DNA of 55,553 nt, from assembly GCF_000317205.1 (NCBI RefSeq), contig NZ_AJLK01000060.1, positions 1 to 55,553 on the forward strand, given 5' to 3'. Position numbers and translations under genes: made by a program. Position 1 is the first letter of the stretch, and every line of letters starts with the position of its first letter. The notes under the pieces were generated by a model, which saw only the letters and a program-made list of their open reading frames with translations, ran no database searches and was not told the DNA's origin. Shown here piece after piece: positions 8,059 to 18,030 of the stretch. Source of the DNA: Fischerella muscicola PCC 7414. Its GTDB lineage: Bacteria > Cyanobacteriota > Cyanobacteriia > Cyanobacteriales > Nostocaceae.

Positions 8059-9318
8059 TTAACCCGCCCCACCTGCCAGCACAGAGTGTTGTGTCAGCAC
8101 TTCCATTGCTGCTTGATATTGCAAGTCAGCTTCTGTACCAATCTGTTCGCGAGTAATTGGCACAGAGGCAATTATTTTGTCTGGTTTTATACCTAATTTA
8201 TTAATGTCTCTATGGTTTGGGGTTTCGTACTTGGCGATGGTAACTGCTAAACCAGAACCATCGGATAATTCAAACAAGGATTGAATTAAGCCTTTACCAA
8301 AGGTAGTTTCGCCTACGAGTATGGCACGACCGTTATCTTGCAATGCACCAGCGAGGATCTCACTAGCACTAGCTGTGCCTTCATTCACTAGAACAACTAG
8401 TGGATCATTTGTGAGTGCTGGGCCAAATGATTCAAAGCTGCCTTGAATGCCTTGACGATTGGCTGTGTACACGATCGTACCAGAATCTAACCACAAACGT
8501 GCAACTTCAATTCCTGCTTGTAGTAAGCCTCCAGGGTTATTTCGCAAATCTAGAATATATGCAGATGCACCTTTTTTTTCTAAACTATTAATGGCGTGTG
8601 CCAACTCCGTAGCAGCATTAGCATTAAATTGAGTGAGGCGAATATACCCAAATGGGAGTCCTCCTGGAGTATTTTGTAACTCTGCGACCACAGGGTTTAA
8701 AGAAATGCGATCGCGCATCACTCGAAACTCTTTCTGCCCTTCTCCGTCCCGTTCGATAACTAACGTGACTAAACTACCAATTGGGCCACGCATTCTAGCA
8801 GCTGCTTCATCAAGTGTAAGGTTTTGTGTAGCAACACCTTCTATTTTGACAATGCGATCGCGCGGCTGGATTCCCGCTTTTTCTGCTGGTGAGCCTGCAA
8901 TCGGAGCTACTACTTCCAAACCGCCTGTCTGTTGATTTAAAGCAATTTGCAAGCCTACCCCAGTCAGTTCTCCAGAAGTATTGACCTGTAAACTCCGGTA
9001 TTGCTCTGGATCTAAAAAACGAGTGAAGGGGTCATCAAGGCTTTTGAGCATTTGCTGAATTGCTGTGTATGCTGCTTTTTGGTCTGGGAGAGATGCAGAA
9101 AGAATTTTTTGCCTCACAGCTGCCCAATTTTGATGATTAAACGTGTCATCTAAATAAGTACGGTTTACAATTCGCCATACTTCTGATACCAGCTTTTGTT
9201 CTTGAGTCAAAGCCATTGCTGGTTGACAAAAATTGCAAAATCCTAGCCAAAACGCGACAAAAAGTGACAATGCAACCCGAAAAACCTGTTTATGCATTAA
9301 CCCCATTTTTAATCCCAC
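8059..9318 (-). CDS. Carboxyl-terminal processing protease (S41 family)
   Basis: A 419-residue CtpA/Prc-type serine protease. A signal peptide or uncleaved anchor covers residues 1 to about 36, ending near PAMA, which places it in the lumen or periplasm. A PDZ domain occupies roughly residues 105-195 (GVGLQI to LVIERDG). The catalytic domain shows GTASASEI with the nucleophilic Ser and ETTFGKGLIQ with the Lys, so the Ser-Lys dyad is intact. CtpA enzymes in cyanobacteria mature the D1 protein of photosystem II; paralogues CtpB and CtpC exist and I cannot choose between them. Starts at 9318, 9306 or 9297 are all possible. It diverges from petB, sitting beside photosynthetic genes. Confidence 0.92.
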   Translation of the reverse strand: MGLKMGLMHKQVFRVALSLFVAFWLGFCNFCQPAMALTQEQKLVSEVWRIVNRTYLDDTFNHQNWAAVRQKILSASLPDQKAAYTAIQQMLKSLDDPFTRFLDPEQYRSLQVNTSGELTGVGLQIALNQQTGGLEVVAPIAGSPAEKAGIQPRDRIVKIEGVATQNLTLDEAAARMRGPIGSLVTLVIERDGEGQKEFRVMRDRISLNPVVAELQNTPGGLPFGYIRLTQFNANAATELAHAINSLEKKGASAYILDLRNNPGGLLQAGIEVARLWLDSGTIVYTANRQGIQGSFESFGPALTNDPLVVLVNEGTASASEILAGALQDNGRAILVGETTFGKGLIQSLFELSDGSGLAVTIAKYETPNHRDINKLGIKPDKIIASVPITREQIGTEADLQYQAAMEVLTQHSVLAGGAG

Positions 9319-9851
9319 TTTTTACCCAAAATTGCTTAGTTTAGACACAAGTAACTTAATTTTGACCTCTTACAAAAGTCGGGTAAGGAGAAAGGGGAAA
9401 AGGCAAAGAATCTTTACCCTTTAACCTTTACTCTCTTACTTTTGCAATCGGTATATGAAATCTATCTGTCGACTATGTTACTTTTTTTATAGAAGTGGTG
9501 GATTGGGAAATCAAGAGGTTTAATCTCCTGATTCGGTGCAAATCCCCCTCTACAAACGATAAAATCTACTTTGTGTCCAGCATTTTTTGATTGGGTGCAA
9601 AGAGAACGCAATATATTCCATCTTTGCAGAGTGTTAAGTTTTTTTAAATTTATTAACACTCTTAAGGCTCATCAACAAACGAGCTTTTCTCCTCTTTGCT
9701 AAAGGAGATTAGGGGGATAGCGGACTGAGGCTTAGCAACTAAGCCGGATGACTCCCGATTCCCGATTCCTGATCCCTACTCCCCAATCACCAATCCCCGG
9801 TAAGTTGGGAGATTTATTAACCGCGATCGATTTCTAGGAACTTGAGATTGT
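9319..9851. other. Intergenic region upstream of petB
   Basis: A divergent spacer between the processing protease and petB that must hold both promoters. It contains pyrimidine-rich low-complexity sequence and repeated GATTCCCGATTCC-like units at about 9750-9800. A weak minus-strand open frame at 9462-9659 has no recognisable family and no good ribosome-binding site. I see no conserved RNA element. Confidence 0.55.
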
Positions 9852-10499
9852 ATGGCCAACGTTTATGACTGGTTCGAGGAGCGCTTGGAGATTCAAGCGA
9901 TCGCTGATGACGTCACCAGCAAGTACGTCCCTCCCCATGTCAACATCTTCTACTGCCTGGGTGGAATTACCCTCACTTGCTTTTTAATCCAGTTTGCCAC
10001 TGGATTTGCCATGACATTCTACTACAAGCCAACTGTAACGGAAGCTTATGCCTCTGTGCAGTACATCATGAATGAAGTGAGCTTTGGTTGGTTAATTCGC
10101 TCCGTCCACAAATGGTCTGCCAGCATGATGGTGCTGATGATGATTCTGCACGTATTCCGGGTTTACCTCACTGGCGGCTTTAAAAAGCCCCGCGAGTTAA
10201 CCTGGGTGAGTGGAGTCATCCTAGCGGTAATTACCGTTTCTTTTGGCGTCACCGGCTATTCTCTGCCTTGGGACCAAGTTGGCTACTGGGCGGTGAAAAT
10301 CGTTAGCGGTGTACCAGAAGCAATTCCCGTAGTTGGCACCTTGATTTCTGAACTGCTGCGCGGCGGTTCTAGCGTTGGACAAGGAACACTAACTCGTTAC
10401 TACAGTGCCCACACCTTTGTGTTGCCTTGGCTAATTGCCGTCTTCATGTTGTTTCACTTCTTGATGATTCGCAAGCAAGGGATTTCCGGTCCATTGTAA
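9852..10499 (+). CDS. petB: Cytochrome b6 of the cytochrome b6f complex
   Basis: A 215-residue protein, the exact length usual for cytochrome b6. It is an integral thylakoid protein with four membrane helices that carries hemes bL, bH and cn and moves electrons between plastoquinol and the Rieske protein. The start [20 protein letters not shown] is typical. The heme-ligand region [18 protein letters not shown] (first helix pair) and the later ARG-free segment [12 protein letters not shown] with its His are intact, as is the Cys in FYCLGG that binds heme cn. petD follows 272 bases downstream in the same direction, the standard petB-petD arrangement. Confidence 0.98.
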   Translation: MANVYDWFEERLEIQAIADDVTSKYVPPHVNIFYCLGGITLTCFLIQFATGFAMTFYYKPTVTEAYASVQYIMNEVSFGWLIRSVHKWSASMMVLMMILHVFRVYLTGGFKKPRELTWVSGVILAVITVSFGVTGYSLPWDQVGYWAVKIVSGVPEAIPVVGTLISELLRGGSSVGQGTLTRYYSAHTFVLPWLIAVFMLFHFLMIRKQGISGPL

Positions 10500-10771
10500 T
10501 TTGAGATGGGGGTGAAGCATTCTTTGTGGCAGTTAGCCTACCAGCCACAGAGCTTGAAAGCATGAATGCTTCTCCCATAAAGTCATCAGGTACTGACTTT
10601 CAGTTTTCAGATTCAGTTGTTTGTTTTAAACTGAAATAAAAAATAACAAGCTTATTGACACATAGAAGACAAAAAAACAAACAGTTGCATCTTAAGCTGA
10701 AAGCTAGTGCCTGAAGCTCGAGGCTTAAACAAATGCTTTAACTCGATGTCAGCAGGAGAGCACATAAAAAA

Positions 10772-11254
10772 ATGGCAACACTAAAGAAACCAGACCTAAG
10801 CGATCCTACCTTAAGAGCCAAACTAGCCAAAGGTATGGGTCATAACTACTATGGCGAACCCGCTTGGCCCAATGACCTACTCTACGTCTTTCCAGTTGTA
10901 ATCATGGGAAGTTTCGCTTGCATTGTGGCTCTAGCAGTATTAGATCCTGCTTTGGTTGGAGAACCAGCAAATCCCTTTGCAACACCACTAGAAATTTTGC
11001 CAGAGTGGTATTTGTACCCTGTATTCCAAATTTTGCGCTCAGTTCCCAACAAACTCTTAGGAGTATTGTTGATGGCATCTGTACCTCTGGGACTGATCCT
11101 TGTTCCCTTTATTGAGAACGTCAACAAGTTTCAAAATCCCTTCCGTCGTCCTGTAGCAACAGCAGTTTTTCTTTTCGGTACTCTAGTTACCCTCTACTTA
11201 GGTATTGGTGCTACTTTCCCATTGGATAAATCTTTGACTTTGGGATTGTTCTAA
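10772..11254 (+). CDS. petD: Cytochrome b6f complex subunit IV
   Basis: A 160-residue subunit IV with the normal start ([20 protein letters not shown]), the quinol-site PEWY motif ([14 protein letters not shown]) and three membrane helices. It forms the quinone-binding core together with cytochrome b6. A ribosome-binding site AGGAG lies about 13 bases upstream. It is probably cotranscribed with petB and is followed by a strong stem-loop likely to end the transcript. Confidence 0.98.
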   Translation: MATLKKPDLSDPTLRAKLAKGMGHNYYGEPAWPNDLLYVFPVVIMGSFACIVALAVLDPALVGEPANPFATPLEILPEWYLYPVFQILRSVPNKLLGVLLMASVPLGLILVPFIENVNKFQNPFRRPVATAVFLFGTLVTLYLGIGATFPLDKSLTLGLF

Positions 11255-11275
11255 ACTCAGTACCATAAACCTAAT

Positions 11276-11345
11276 TTGACGCCTGTGGGTTTTCTCAACA
11301 AGTGCGGATGTACTTTAATTGAGAAGTCTACAGGTGTCAATTTTA
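11276..11345 (+). terminator. Stem-loop terminator after petD
   Basis: TTGACGCCTGTGG (11276-11288) pairs with CTACAGGTGTCAA (11328-11340), and an inner TCTCAA/TTGAGA pair extends it. TTTT follows. It lies 22 bases after the petD stop codon. Confidence 0.75.
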
Positions 11346-11877
11346 ATAATCTAGTTTGCGTTTTAGATTTGTAAGTTTTTCTGATTTTAAATTTTGGATT
11401 ACAATATTATTCCAAAATCTATAATCTATAAAATGATAGTAGATATAAATAACTGGAATCTAGTTAAACATAAATGTCATGGTTAATGATAGCAGCTGGT
11501 TTCAGGTTATCTTGCGTTATTGGGACTAAATAATATCATGGTTAAACTTGACCTTATAGTCTTTAGTAATTGGTGAGTCTCTAAATAACATATGACAAGC
11601 AACTAGGAAAGTTGGTAGTTGTTGGTGAGCCAGCGCGCAGAAAAAGAGGTTTCCATGCTAGGTGTCTTATGCCGGAAGACCATTTTTACAGAAGCCACTG
11701 TTCGTCCTACGGCAGTCGCTTATGGGAGGCTTTATGTTGGTGTAAAAACTACGGTTGTTGCTCTTCGCTAAATGCCATCCGTTTAAGGAAGCTTCAACAA
11801 GTAGGGTTATTTCTAACAAAAAAACAAAACATATTTATGCTGATCTTCTTACAAACATTTTTCAGCCATATACATAT
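11346..11877. other. Intergenic region, no gene seen
   Basis: An AT-rich stretch followed from about 11610 by GC-richer sequence with short palindromic pieces, probably a decayed repeat. Open frames reaching 11902 and 12333 start here, but the upstream part does not look like protein of any family; the anti-sigma-type gene is judged to start at 11878. Confidence 0.5.
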
Positions 11878-12333
11878 ATGCCAAGGCCAATGCTTAGCAT
11901 AGTGCAGCAAGATCATTTGAGTGTGAAGAGCGAACTCAAGCTTCTAAACCGGGTGCAACAGTGGTTTGAACAATTCTGTTTGCAACATTTATCTAAACTT
12001 GATTGGTCAGAAGGTCAACTTCATCGCCTTAACCTAGCATTAGCAGAAGGTTTTACTAATGCCGTCCGCCATGCTCATCATACCCTCCCTCCAGAAACAA
12101 CCATTGATATAGACGTTTCTCTATGGATGGATCGACTAGAGATTAGAATCTGGGATTATGGCAAACCTTTTAATCCTGATGCGATCACTGAACCAGAGCC
12201 AGGTACTCTGCAAGTCGGTGGGTATGGATGGTTCCTACTGCGACGCTTGGTTGATCAAGTTGTCTACGAACGTGGCGCAGATGGTAGGAATTGCTTGCTG
12301 ATCGTTAAGTATGGTCTACAAAGGCAGCAATAA
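11878..12333 (+). CDS. Anti-sigma-factor-type serine kinase (RsbW-like ATPase)
   Basis: About 151 residues forming one HATPase_c domain of the RsbW/SpoIIAB type. LNLALAEGFTNAVRHAH carries the N-box, IRIWDYGKPF the G1 box, and GGYGWFLLRRLVDQVVYE the G2 region. Such proteins bind partner sigma factors or phosphorylate anti-anti-sigma (STAS) proteins. Neither partner gene is adjacent, so its target is unknown. The ATG at 11878 is chosen because the conserved domain begins soon after it; a longer frame from 11755 has an unlikely N-terminus. It stands alone, upstream of and convergent with the tmRNA gene. Confidence 0.85.
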   Translation: MPRPMLSIVQQDHLSVKSELKLLNRVQQWFEQFCLQHLSKLDWSEGQLHRLNLALAEGFTNAVRHAHHTLPPETTIDIDVSLWMDRLEIRIWDYGKPFNPDAITEPEPGTLQVGGYGWFLLRRLVDQVVYERGADGRNCLLIVKYGLQRQQ

Positions 12334-12536
12334 GGTTTTTGTTTAACTTTATATTTCAAATAGTTAGTAGTAAATACATATAAATCTTTAAACTTGGCGA
12401 GCGCTGCAAATAAGGTGCAGCACAAGAGTGTTTTCAAATCTTGAACTGCGAGTTTCCATTAACATTATTTAATATTCCTTATATAAATTAAATAAATATT
12501 GAAGCGATCGCCAGCAATCAAATATTTTATAAAACA

Positions 12537-12563
12537 AAATCCACCTATAATTCAGGTGGATTT
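12537..12563 (-). terminator. Stem-loop terminator of the tmRNA gene
   Basis: AAATCCACCT and AGGTGGATTT form a perfect 10-base stem with a 7-base loop. On the minus strand it lies just after the tmRNA 3' end and is followed by TGTTTTAT. Confidence 0.75.
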
Positions 12564-12577
12564 GCTTAATTATTTAG

Positions 12578-12963
12578 TGGATCCGAGCAGAGTCGAACTG
12601 CTGTCCAAACTGGGTATTGACCCCCCGCTCTTTCACAGGCTTAGCCTTTCTTACCCTCAAGGCGGGGAACGTTCATTATCCCGAACGGTAGGATGCTCTG
12701 GTAAAGTCTTTGCTAACAAGTCCACCAGAGGGAACTTATCAGCGCATCCGTTGGGGTTTGCCTCTAGCCCTTAACGGAGTCAGACTAGAAGCGCTCGAAC
12801 CTATAAGAGGCTATTAGGCAGCTACAAGAGCTTCCTTACGAGCAAATTTTACGATGTTGTTCGCATTTACTTTTTTTTGAGCCTTGGATTTACGAGAGAT
12901 GACTCACTCTCGACCTGAATCACAGGGTAGCTTTCGCCAGCCTGTCAAAACCGGTACGGACCC
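12578..12963 (-). ncRNA. ssrA: Transfer-messenger RNA (tmRNA)
   Basis: A one-piece tmRNA of about 386 bases that rescues stalled ribosomes. The 5' end GGGTCCG pairs with CGGATCC at the 3' end to form the acceptor stem; the terminal CCA is not encoded. The TTCGACTC T-loop region is visible near the 3' end. The tag reading frame is at 12817-12864 with stop TAA at 12814-12816. It encodes ANNIVKFARKEALVAA, the proteolysis tag typical of cyanobacteria ending in hydrophobic AA. Pseudoknot-forming GC-rich segments follow the tag. The gene lies between the anti-sigma-type gene and the atp operon, on the atp strand, with its own terminator. Confidence 0.98.
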
Positions 12964-13015
12964 ATGAAGTTCACATACTCTTATTATACTGTGCAGTTTT
13001 GAAATGTACCACTTG

Positions 13016-13101
13016 GAATTTTAGATTTTGGATTTTTGATTTTGGATTGAAAATTCTGTACTAATTCCCATCTAAAATCTAAAATCTAAAATCTAAAATC
13101 T
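13016..13101. repeat. Short tandem repeats (ATCTAAA type)
   Basis: Repeated GATTTTGGATTTTTGATT and ATCTAAA units between the end of the atp operon and tmRNA. The two halves are partly complementary and could also fold into a hairpin behind the gamma-subunit gene. Confidence 0.7.
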
Positions 13102-13105
13102 TTTC

Positions 13106-14053
13106 TTATGTAAGTGCTTCAGCACCGCCTACAACCTCAAGAATTTCCTGAGTAATAGCGGCTTGCCGTGCTTTGTTGTAGGACAGGGTAAGGTTATTGA
13201 TCAATTCACCAGCATTATCGCTGGCATTGCTCATGGCTGTCATGCGAGCGGCCAGTTCGCTAGCTGAGGATTCTTGTAATGCCCGTAATAGTTGGTTCGT
13301 CAGATACAGAGACAGCAGAGAATCCAAAATTTGGGTTGGATCTTGCTCGAAGATCATGTCGCGGGGTAGGGGACGAGTCTGAGTAGTGACTTTCTGCCGT
13401 TCGACTTCAAACTGACCACCACGAGTGGTGAGACGGAAAATTTCGTCATCTGCGGTTTCTAAACCTTGGGGGTCGAGAGGAAGCAGGGTTTGTACTACTG
13501 GACGGGAGCTTACCAAAGAGACGAAGCGAGTGTAAATCAATTCGACGCGGTCTACGCTTTCTGATAGGAACAGGGAAAGCAATTCATTGGCAATATTAGA
13601 AGCTTCTGTGGCGGTGGGGATTTGTTCTAAACCAGTATAAACCGCATCGATTGGTTGATTACGACGTTGGAAATACTGTGTAGCTTTTCGTCCTACCAGT
13701 ACTAATTTATAATCTACGCCTTCTGCTTTGAGTTCCTTAGTGCGAGTTTCCGCCCGTTTGATGACGTTGGTGTTGTAACCACCACAAAGACCGCGATCGC
13801 CTGAAATTACCAATAGCCCTACTGATTTGACTTCCCGTTTTCTAAGTAAGGGTAGGTTAGCGTCTTCAAACCGCAGACGAGCTTGTAAACCGTAGAGTAC
13901 TTGTGCCAAGCGGTCAGCGAAGGGGCGGGTGGCTAATACCTGCTCTTGGGCACGACGCACCCTTGCAGCAGCCACCAGCCGCATGGCTTCTGTAATTTTT
14001 TTGGTATTTTTAACCGACTGAATGCGATCGCGTATTGCTTTGAGATTAGCCAT
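13106..14053 (-). CDS. atpG: ATP synthase gamma subunit
   Basis: A 315-residue F1 gamma subunit, called atpC in cyanobacterial operon nomenclature. The start [20 protein letters not shown] at 14053 is the family start; an in-frame extension to 14122 reads through repeat DNA and is rejected. The rotor helices at both ends ([20 protein letters not shown] and the C-terminal [17 protein letters not shown]) are intact. A segment at about residues 195-235, rich in charged residues, corresponds to the extra region that cyanobacterial and chloroplast gammas have. It contains no cysteine pair, so thioredoxin switching of the chloroplast kind is not expected. It is the last gene of the operon. Confidence 0.97.
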   Translation of the reverse strand: MANLKAIRDRIQSVKNTKKITEAMRLVAAARVRRAQEQVLATRPFADRLAQVLYGLQARLRFEDANLPLLRKREVKSVGLLVISGDRGLCGGYNTNVIKRAETRTKELKAEGVDYKLVLVGRKATQYFQRRNQPIDAVYTGLEQIPTATEASNIANELLSLFLSESVDRVELIYTRFVSLVSSRPVVQTLLPLDPQGLETADDEIFRLTTRGGQFEVERQKVTTQTRPLPRDMIFEQDPTQILDSLLSLYLTNQLLRALQESSASELAARMTAMSNASDNAGELINNLTLSYNKARQAAITQEILEVVGGAEALT

Positions 14054-14061
14054 AATCTTTA

Positions 14062-14150
14062 TGAATTGGTAATTGGTAATTGGGGAAAAGGTAATTGGTA
14101 ATTGGGTAAAAGGTTTTACCATTACCCATTACACATTACCTATTACCCAT
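14062..14150. repeat. Short tandem repeats between alpha and gamma genes
   Basis: Repeated TTGGTAA/ATTACC units fill the spacer between the gamma and alpha subunit genes, including the likely ribosome-binding region of gamma. The central part is self-complementary (GGTAATTGG against CCATTACCC). Confidence 0.75.
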
Positions 14151-14153
14151 TTC

Positions 14154-15674
14154 CTATGCTGTTGCCAAGAAGGTCTTTTTGTATTCGTTGATTGCTTCTT
14201 TCAAAGCTGCTTCTTCGCTGTCACCTAGTGCTTTTTGGGTTTGCACACCTTGGACATACTGTGGTTTGCTGGTCTTTAAGTATTCCCGCAGACCCTTAGC
14301 GAAGGCTGTGACTTTAGCAGTAGGAATGTCGTCCAAATAACCGTTTAGACCAGCATAGAGAATGGCTACTTGCTCATATACTGCTAGAGGTGAGTTTTGG
14401 GGCTGTTTGAGGAGTTCCCGTAAACGCTGACCCCGTGCTAGCTGATCCTGAGTGGTTTTATCAAGGTCAGAAGCAAATTGAGCGAAAGCTTGTAATTCGT
14501 CAAACTGAGCCAACTCTAGCTTTAACTTACCAGCAACTTTCTTCATCGCCTTGGTTTGAGCGGCAGAACCCACACGGGATACAGAAATACCAGGGTTAAT
14601 AGCAGGACGAATACCAGCGTTAAACAAGTCAGAAGATAAGAATATCTGACCGTCAGTGATGGAAATCACGTTGGTGGGGATATAAGCAGATACGTCACCT
14701 GCTTGGGTTTCGATAATCGGTAGGGCAGTCATACTGCCTTTACCCAATTCATCACTTAGTTTAGCTGCCCGTTCCAACAAGCGGGAGTGGAGGTAGAAAA
14801 CATCTCCAGGATAAGCTTCCCGTCCGGGTGGACGACGCAACAGCAAGGACATTTGACGATAAGCTGCGGCTTGCTTGGAGAGGTCATCGTAAATTACTAG
14901 GGTCGCTTTGCCTTTGTACATGAAGTACTCAGCAATTGACGCACCAGTGTAAGGAGCCAGGTATTGTAGGGACGCAGGTTCACTGGCGTTAGCAGCAACA
15001 ACAACGGTGTAGTCTAGGGCGCCTTTGTCTTGCAATGTTTGGATGACGTTGGCGACAGTAGAAGCTTTTTGACCGACTGCCACGTAAACACAAATTACAT
15101 CTTCTTCTTTCTGGTTAATGATAGTGTCGATCGCGATCGCTGTTTTCCCAGTCTGACGGTCACCAATAATCAATTCCCGCTGACCACGACCGATGGGAAT
15201 CATCGCGTCGATCGCAGTAATCCCGGTTTGTAGGGGTTCGTGTACAGACCGACGAGCAACGATACCAGGTGCTGGCGATTCAAGCAAACGGCTTTCGGTG
15301 GTTTTGATTTCACCTTTACCATCAATCGCACGACCCAAAGCATCGACAACACGTCCAATCAAGGCTTCCCCTACAGGAACCTGAGCGATTTTGCCTGTAG
15401 CTGTAACGGTACTTCCTTCTTGAATTGAGTGACCTTCACCCATCAACACTACACCAACGTTGTCTTCTTCTAAGTTGAGGGCGATGCCGACTGTACCATC
15501 TTCAAACTCTAACAATTCCCCAGCCATGGCCTTTTCTAGACCATAAACACGGGCAATACCGTCACCTACTTGTAAAACTGTACCAACGTTAGCAACTTTG
15601 ACTTGTTGGTCGTATTGCTCGATTTGTTGCTGAATAATGCTGCTAATTTCGTCAGGTCTGATGCTAATTGCCAT
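14154..15674 (-). CDS. atpA: ATP synthase alpha subunit
   Basis: A 506-residue F1 alpha subunit. The Walker A motif GDRQTGKTA lies near residues 170-178. The family signature [17 protein letters not shown] is near residue 370. The start [20 protein letters not shown] is typical of cyanobacteria. Alpha subunits hold the non-catalytic nucleotide sites of F1; the beta and epsilon genes, usually a separate operon in cyanobacteria, are not in this window. Spacers on both sides contain short tandem repeats. Confidence 0.98.
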   Translation of the reverse strand: MAISIRPDEISSIIQQQIEQYDQQVKVANVGTVLQVGDGIARVYGLEKAMAGELLEFEDGTVGIALNLEEDNVGVVLMGEGHSIQEGSTVTATGKIAQVPVGEALIGRVVDALGRAIDGKGEIKTTESRLLESPAPGIVARRSVHEPLQTGITAIDAMIPIGRGQRELIIGDRQTGKTAIAIDTIINQKEEDVICVYVAVGQKASTVANVIQTLQDKGALDYTVVVAANASEPASLQYLAPYTGASIAEYFMYKGKATLVIYDDLSKQAAAYRQMSLLLRRPPGREAYPGDVFYLHSRLLERAAKLSDELGKGSMTALPIIETQAGDVSAYIPTNVISITDGQIFLSSDLFNAGIRPAINPGISVSRVGSAAQTKAMKKVAGKLKLELAQFDELQAFAQFASDLDKTTQDQLARGQRLRELLKQPQNSPLAVYEQVAILYAGLNGYLDDIPTAKVTAFAKGLREYLKTSKPQYVQGVQTQKALGDSEEAALKEAINEYKKTFLATA

Positions 15675-15721
15675 TTGTCTATCTTGCTTTTTGGTGAGAC
15701 AACAGGAGTTAAGAACTTATG

Positions 15722-15781
15722 AACTATGAATACTCAAAATTTTTATAATTCATAATTCACAATTCACACAATTCATAATTT
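15722..15781. repeat. Short tandem repeats between delta and alpha genes
   Basis: Repeated AATTCATAATTCACAATTCAC units fill most of the spacer between the delta and alpha subunit genes. Confidence 0.65.
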
Positions 15782-16336
15782 TTAGGCGCTTGTTAAGCGC
15801 AAAGACAGGCGACGCAGTTGACCCCGCAAACTAGCGTCAATTACCTGAGAACCTACTTTAATAATGACACCACCAATAATGTCAGGGTCGATTTTGGTTT
15901 CTAGTTCTACTTCGCGAGCATTGGTCATGGCAATGACCTTTTGTTTTACTGCTGAGGCTTGTGCTTCACTCAGAGGAACAGCAGAAACCACTTCTGCTAA
16001 CACTGTTTGTTTGAGCTGCCGTAACAGTGCCAAATATTGTCGGCAAATTTCTTCCAACAACATAATGCGCCGTCTATCTACCAACAGCATTAAAAAATTA
16101 CGGAAATAAGTGTTAGCACCTTCACCAAGAATCCGGTTGAGAACTGCTTTTCTATCTTCAGCCTGGATAAAGGGGTTGTTAAGAAACTTTTGTAGCTCAT
16201 CACTGCTAGACAACAAGTTCAGCAAAGCACGAATATCTTCGCCGAACTCTTCTGTCAAATTCCTGGACTGGGCTACTGACATCAAAGCCTCTGCATAAGG
16301 CAGGGCTATTTCTCCTAATCCTGCATTGCCTTTCAT
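15782..16336 (-). CDS. atpH: ATP synthase delta subunit
   Basis: A 184-residue F1 delta subunit (atpD in cyanobacterial nomenclature), homologous to mitochondrial OSCP and linking the peripheral stalk to the alpha subunits. The N-terminal six-helix domain ([20 protein letters not shown] onward) and the C-terminal signature [20 protein letters not shown] are both present. Its start codon overlaps the b-subunit stop by four bases (ATGA), so translational coupling is likely. Confidence 0.96.
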   Translation of the reverse strand: MKGNAGLGEIALPYAEALMSVAQSRNLTEEFGEDIRALLNLLSSSDELQKFLNNPFIQAEDRKAVLNRILGEGANTYFRNFLMLLVDRRRIMLLEEICRQYLALLRQLKQTVLAEVVSAVPLSEAQASAVKQKVIAMTNAREVELETKIDPDIIGGVIIKVGSQVIDASLRGQLRRLSLRLTSA

Positions 16337-16884
16337 CTGTTGCCTCCCAGTAGCGCGATACTACTATCAATCAATCTTTGTTGAGCATCGTCGCCAATTC
16401 CACTGCGGAGTTCCGACTCGGCTTTTTGCAATGCCATTGCCACTACCCGTTGCCGTAGTTCGGCAAATGCTCGCTCTCTTTCTGTATCTAAATCGCGGGC
16501 GGCTGTTTCTTTCATTCGTTCCACTTCCTCTGCTGCCCGCGCTAAAATTGCTTCACGAGCTGAGCGAGCGTTTTCTTCGGCAGCTTTGCGAATTTGTTGC
16601 GCTTCTGCTTGTGCCTGAGTCAACTTTTGTTGTGCGTCGGAAAGTTGGGCTGCTGCTTCTTTGGCACGTTCCTCTGCTTCCCGAATTGCAGTTTCAATAT
16701 TTGAGCGTCGCTCGCTGAGGGTGTTACTGATAACTTTACGCCCAAAGTAAAATAAAACACCAATTAGAATTGCCAGGTTAATTATATTGGTTTCAAGAAT
16801 ATTGAAGTTTAGACCAAAACCGCCTGGCGATTCTGCTTCTGCCGCCTCTGTGGCTAATAACAAGACACTTCCTACAATACCCAT
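16333..16884 (-). CDS. atpF: ATP synthase b subunit
   Basis: A 183-residue peripheral-stalk subunit. One membrane helix (about residues 28-48, [21 protein letters not shown]) is followed by a long charged coiled coil rich in Ala, Glu, Gln and Arg. It pairs with b' to form the stator of the photosynthetic ATP synthase. It overlaps the delta gene by four bases. There is a 156-base spacer to the b' gene upstream. Confidence 0.96.
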   Translation of the reverse strand: MGIVGSVLLLATEAAEAESPGGFGLNFNILETNIINLAILIGVLFYFGRKVISNTLSERRSNIETAIREAEERAKEAAAQLSDAQQKLTQAQAEAQQIRKAAEENARSAREAILARAAEEVERMKETAARDLDTERERAFAELRQRVVAMALQKAESELRSGIGDDAQQRLIDSSIALLGGNR

Positions 16885-17040
16885 CTACAACTGCGCTGCT
16901 CCCTTGCTAATCGTAAGTTAGAACTTTTCCCAAAGGAAAAAAGTGTCCATGCGTGACACTTAATTCAGCGCTCACCGGACAAAAGCCCCGCAGCGCATGT
17001 ACTTTTTGGAACCTAATATTGTCAGATGTCAACAATCACT

Positions 17041-17472
17041 TTATTTGACTAAAGAAGGTCCCAAGAGTTTTTCTAAAATCTGCCTGCTGAAGGCATCTAC
17101 CTGTTGCTCCAAGGAACTTAAAGCTTCCTGCTTCTGCTGTTCTATTTCTTGAGCCACTTGTTCTCGTTGCGCCTGAGCTTCTTTTTGTGCTTCAGCGATT
17201 TTCTCGGCAGTAATTTTTTGAGCTTCAGTCTGAGCTTGAGCAATGACATTTTGAGATTGCCTACGGGCTTCCGCTAGCTGTTGCTCATATTCCTTGGTCA
17301 ATCGCTCGGCTTTAGCCAAGCGTTCCCGAGCTTCAAGGTTATTCGTTCGGATGTAATTATCGCGATCGTCCAGTACCTTGGTCAATGGCTTGTAGAAAAT
17401 CACATTTAAAACAGCTGCCAACAGCAGGAACTGCAATGCCATCAAGGGCAAGGTAGCATCGAAATCAAACAT
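17041..17472 (-). CDS. atpF2: ATP synthase b' subunit
   Basis: A 143-residue second stator subunit, characteristic of photosynthetic organisms and called atpG in cyanobacterial nomenclature. The N-terminal helix [20 protein letters not shown] spans the membrane. It is followed by a coiled coil with the [17 protein letters not shown] pattern. It is preceded by an unusual spacer with two stem-loops that separates it from the c-subunit gene. Confidence 0.95.
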   Translation of the reverse strand: MFDFDATLPLMALQFLLLAAVLNVIFYKPLTKVLDDRDNYIRTNNLEARERLAKAERLTKEYEQQLAEARRQSQNVIAQAQTEAQKITAEKIAEAQKEAQAQREQVAQEIEQQKQEALSSLEQQVDAFSRQILEKLLGPSLVK

Positions 17473-17520
17473 TTCTCTCCTTTTTGGCTGTAACAGCAGT
17501 TTTTGTGGCTAGCAATATTG

Positions 17521-17544
17521 ATTTACCTTTGATTAAAGGTAAAT
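17521..17544 (-). promoter_or_regulatory. Perfect hairpin in the c to b' spacer
   Basis: ATTTACCTTT (17521-17530) and AAAGGTAAAT (17535-17544) form a perfect 10-base stem with a 4-base loop, about 50 bases upstream of the b' start. It may affect mRNA decay, processing or translation of b'. The role is inferred. Confidence 0.6.
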
Positions 17545-17553
17545 CTAGACTCA

Positions 17554-17643
17554 GAGACGTGATACCAAATTGGGATAATTTAGTATCATTTTGAGATTTT
17601 CGCCAAATCTCAAATCCAAAATTGGTATGAGTCATCACGTCTC
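17554..17643 (-). promoter_or_regulatory. Long stem-loop in the c to b' spacer
   Basis: GAGACGTGAT (17554-17563) pairs with ATCACGTCTC (17634-17643). An inner ACCAAATT/AATTGGT pairing extends the stem, and TTGAGATT/AATCTCAA (17591-17613) makes a second hairpin in the loop. It starts 27 bases after the c-subunit stop codon. No T-run follows, so an mRNA-processing or stability element is likelier than a full terminator. Confidence 0.6.
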
Positions 17644-17669
17644 CAAAAATCACGGAAAAGTTTTAGAGA

Positions 17670-17966
<297 letters not shown>

Positions 17967-18030
17967 TTAGAGTTGGAACTGAATTTAATTTCCAGTCTTC
18001 AACATCTAATCATTACATCAACTGAGGACT

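Noticed and set aside
9462-9659. A 65-residue minus-strand open frame upstream of petB, and a tRNA-like look of the same DNA near 9510-9560
   Set aside because: The frame has no family likeness or ribosome-binding site. The DNA has no proper acceptor stem or T-arm pairing, so neither a gene nor a tRNA could be supported.
11612-11902. A 96-residue open frame upstream of the anti-sigma-type gene
   Set aside because: It is Cys- and Arg-rich, overlaps the true gene in another frame and covers repeat-like sequence.
12499-12774. A 91-residue plus-strand open frame across tmRNA
   Set aside because: It is antisense to a well-supported tmRNA gene and has no protein family features.
14054-14122. N-terminal extension of the ATP synthase gamma subunit
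   Set aside because: The extension translates spacer repeats; the conserved [11 protein letters not shown] start is at 14053.
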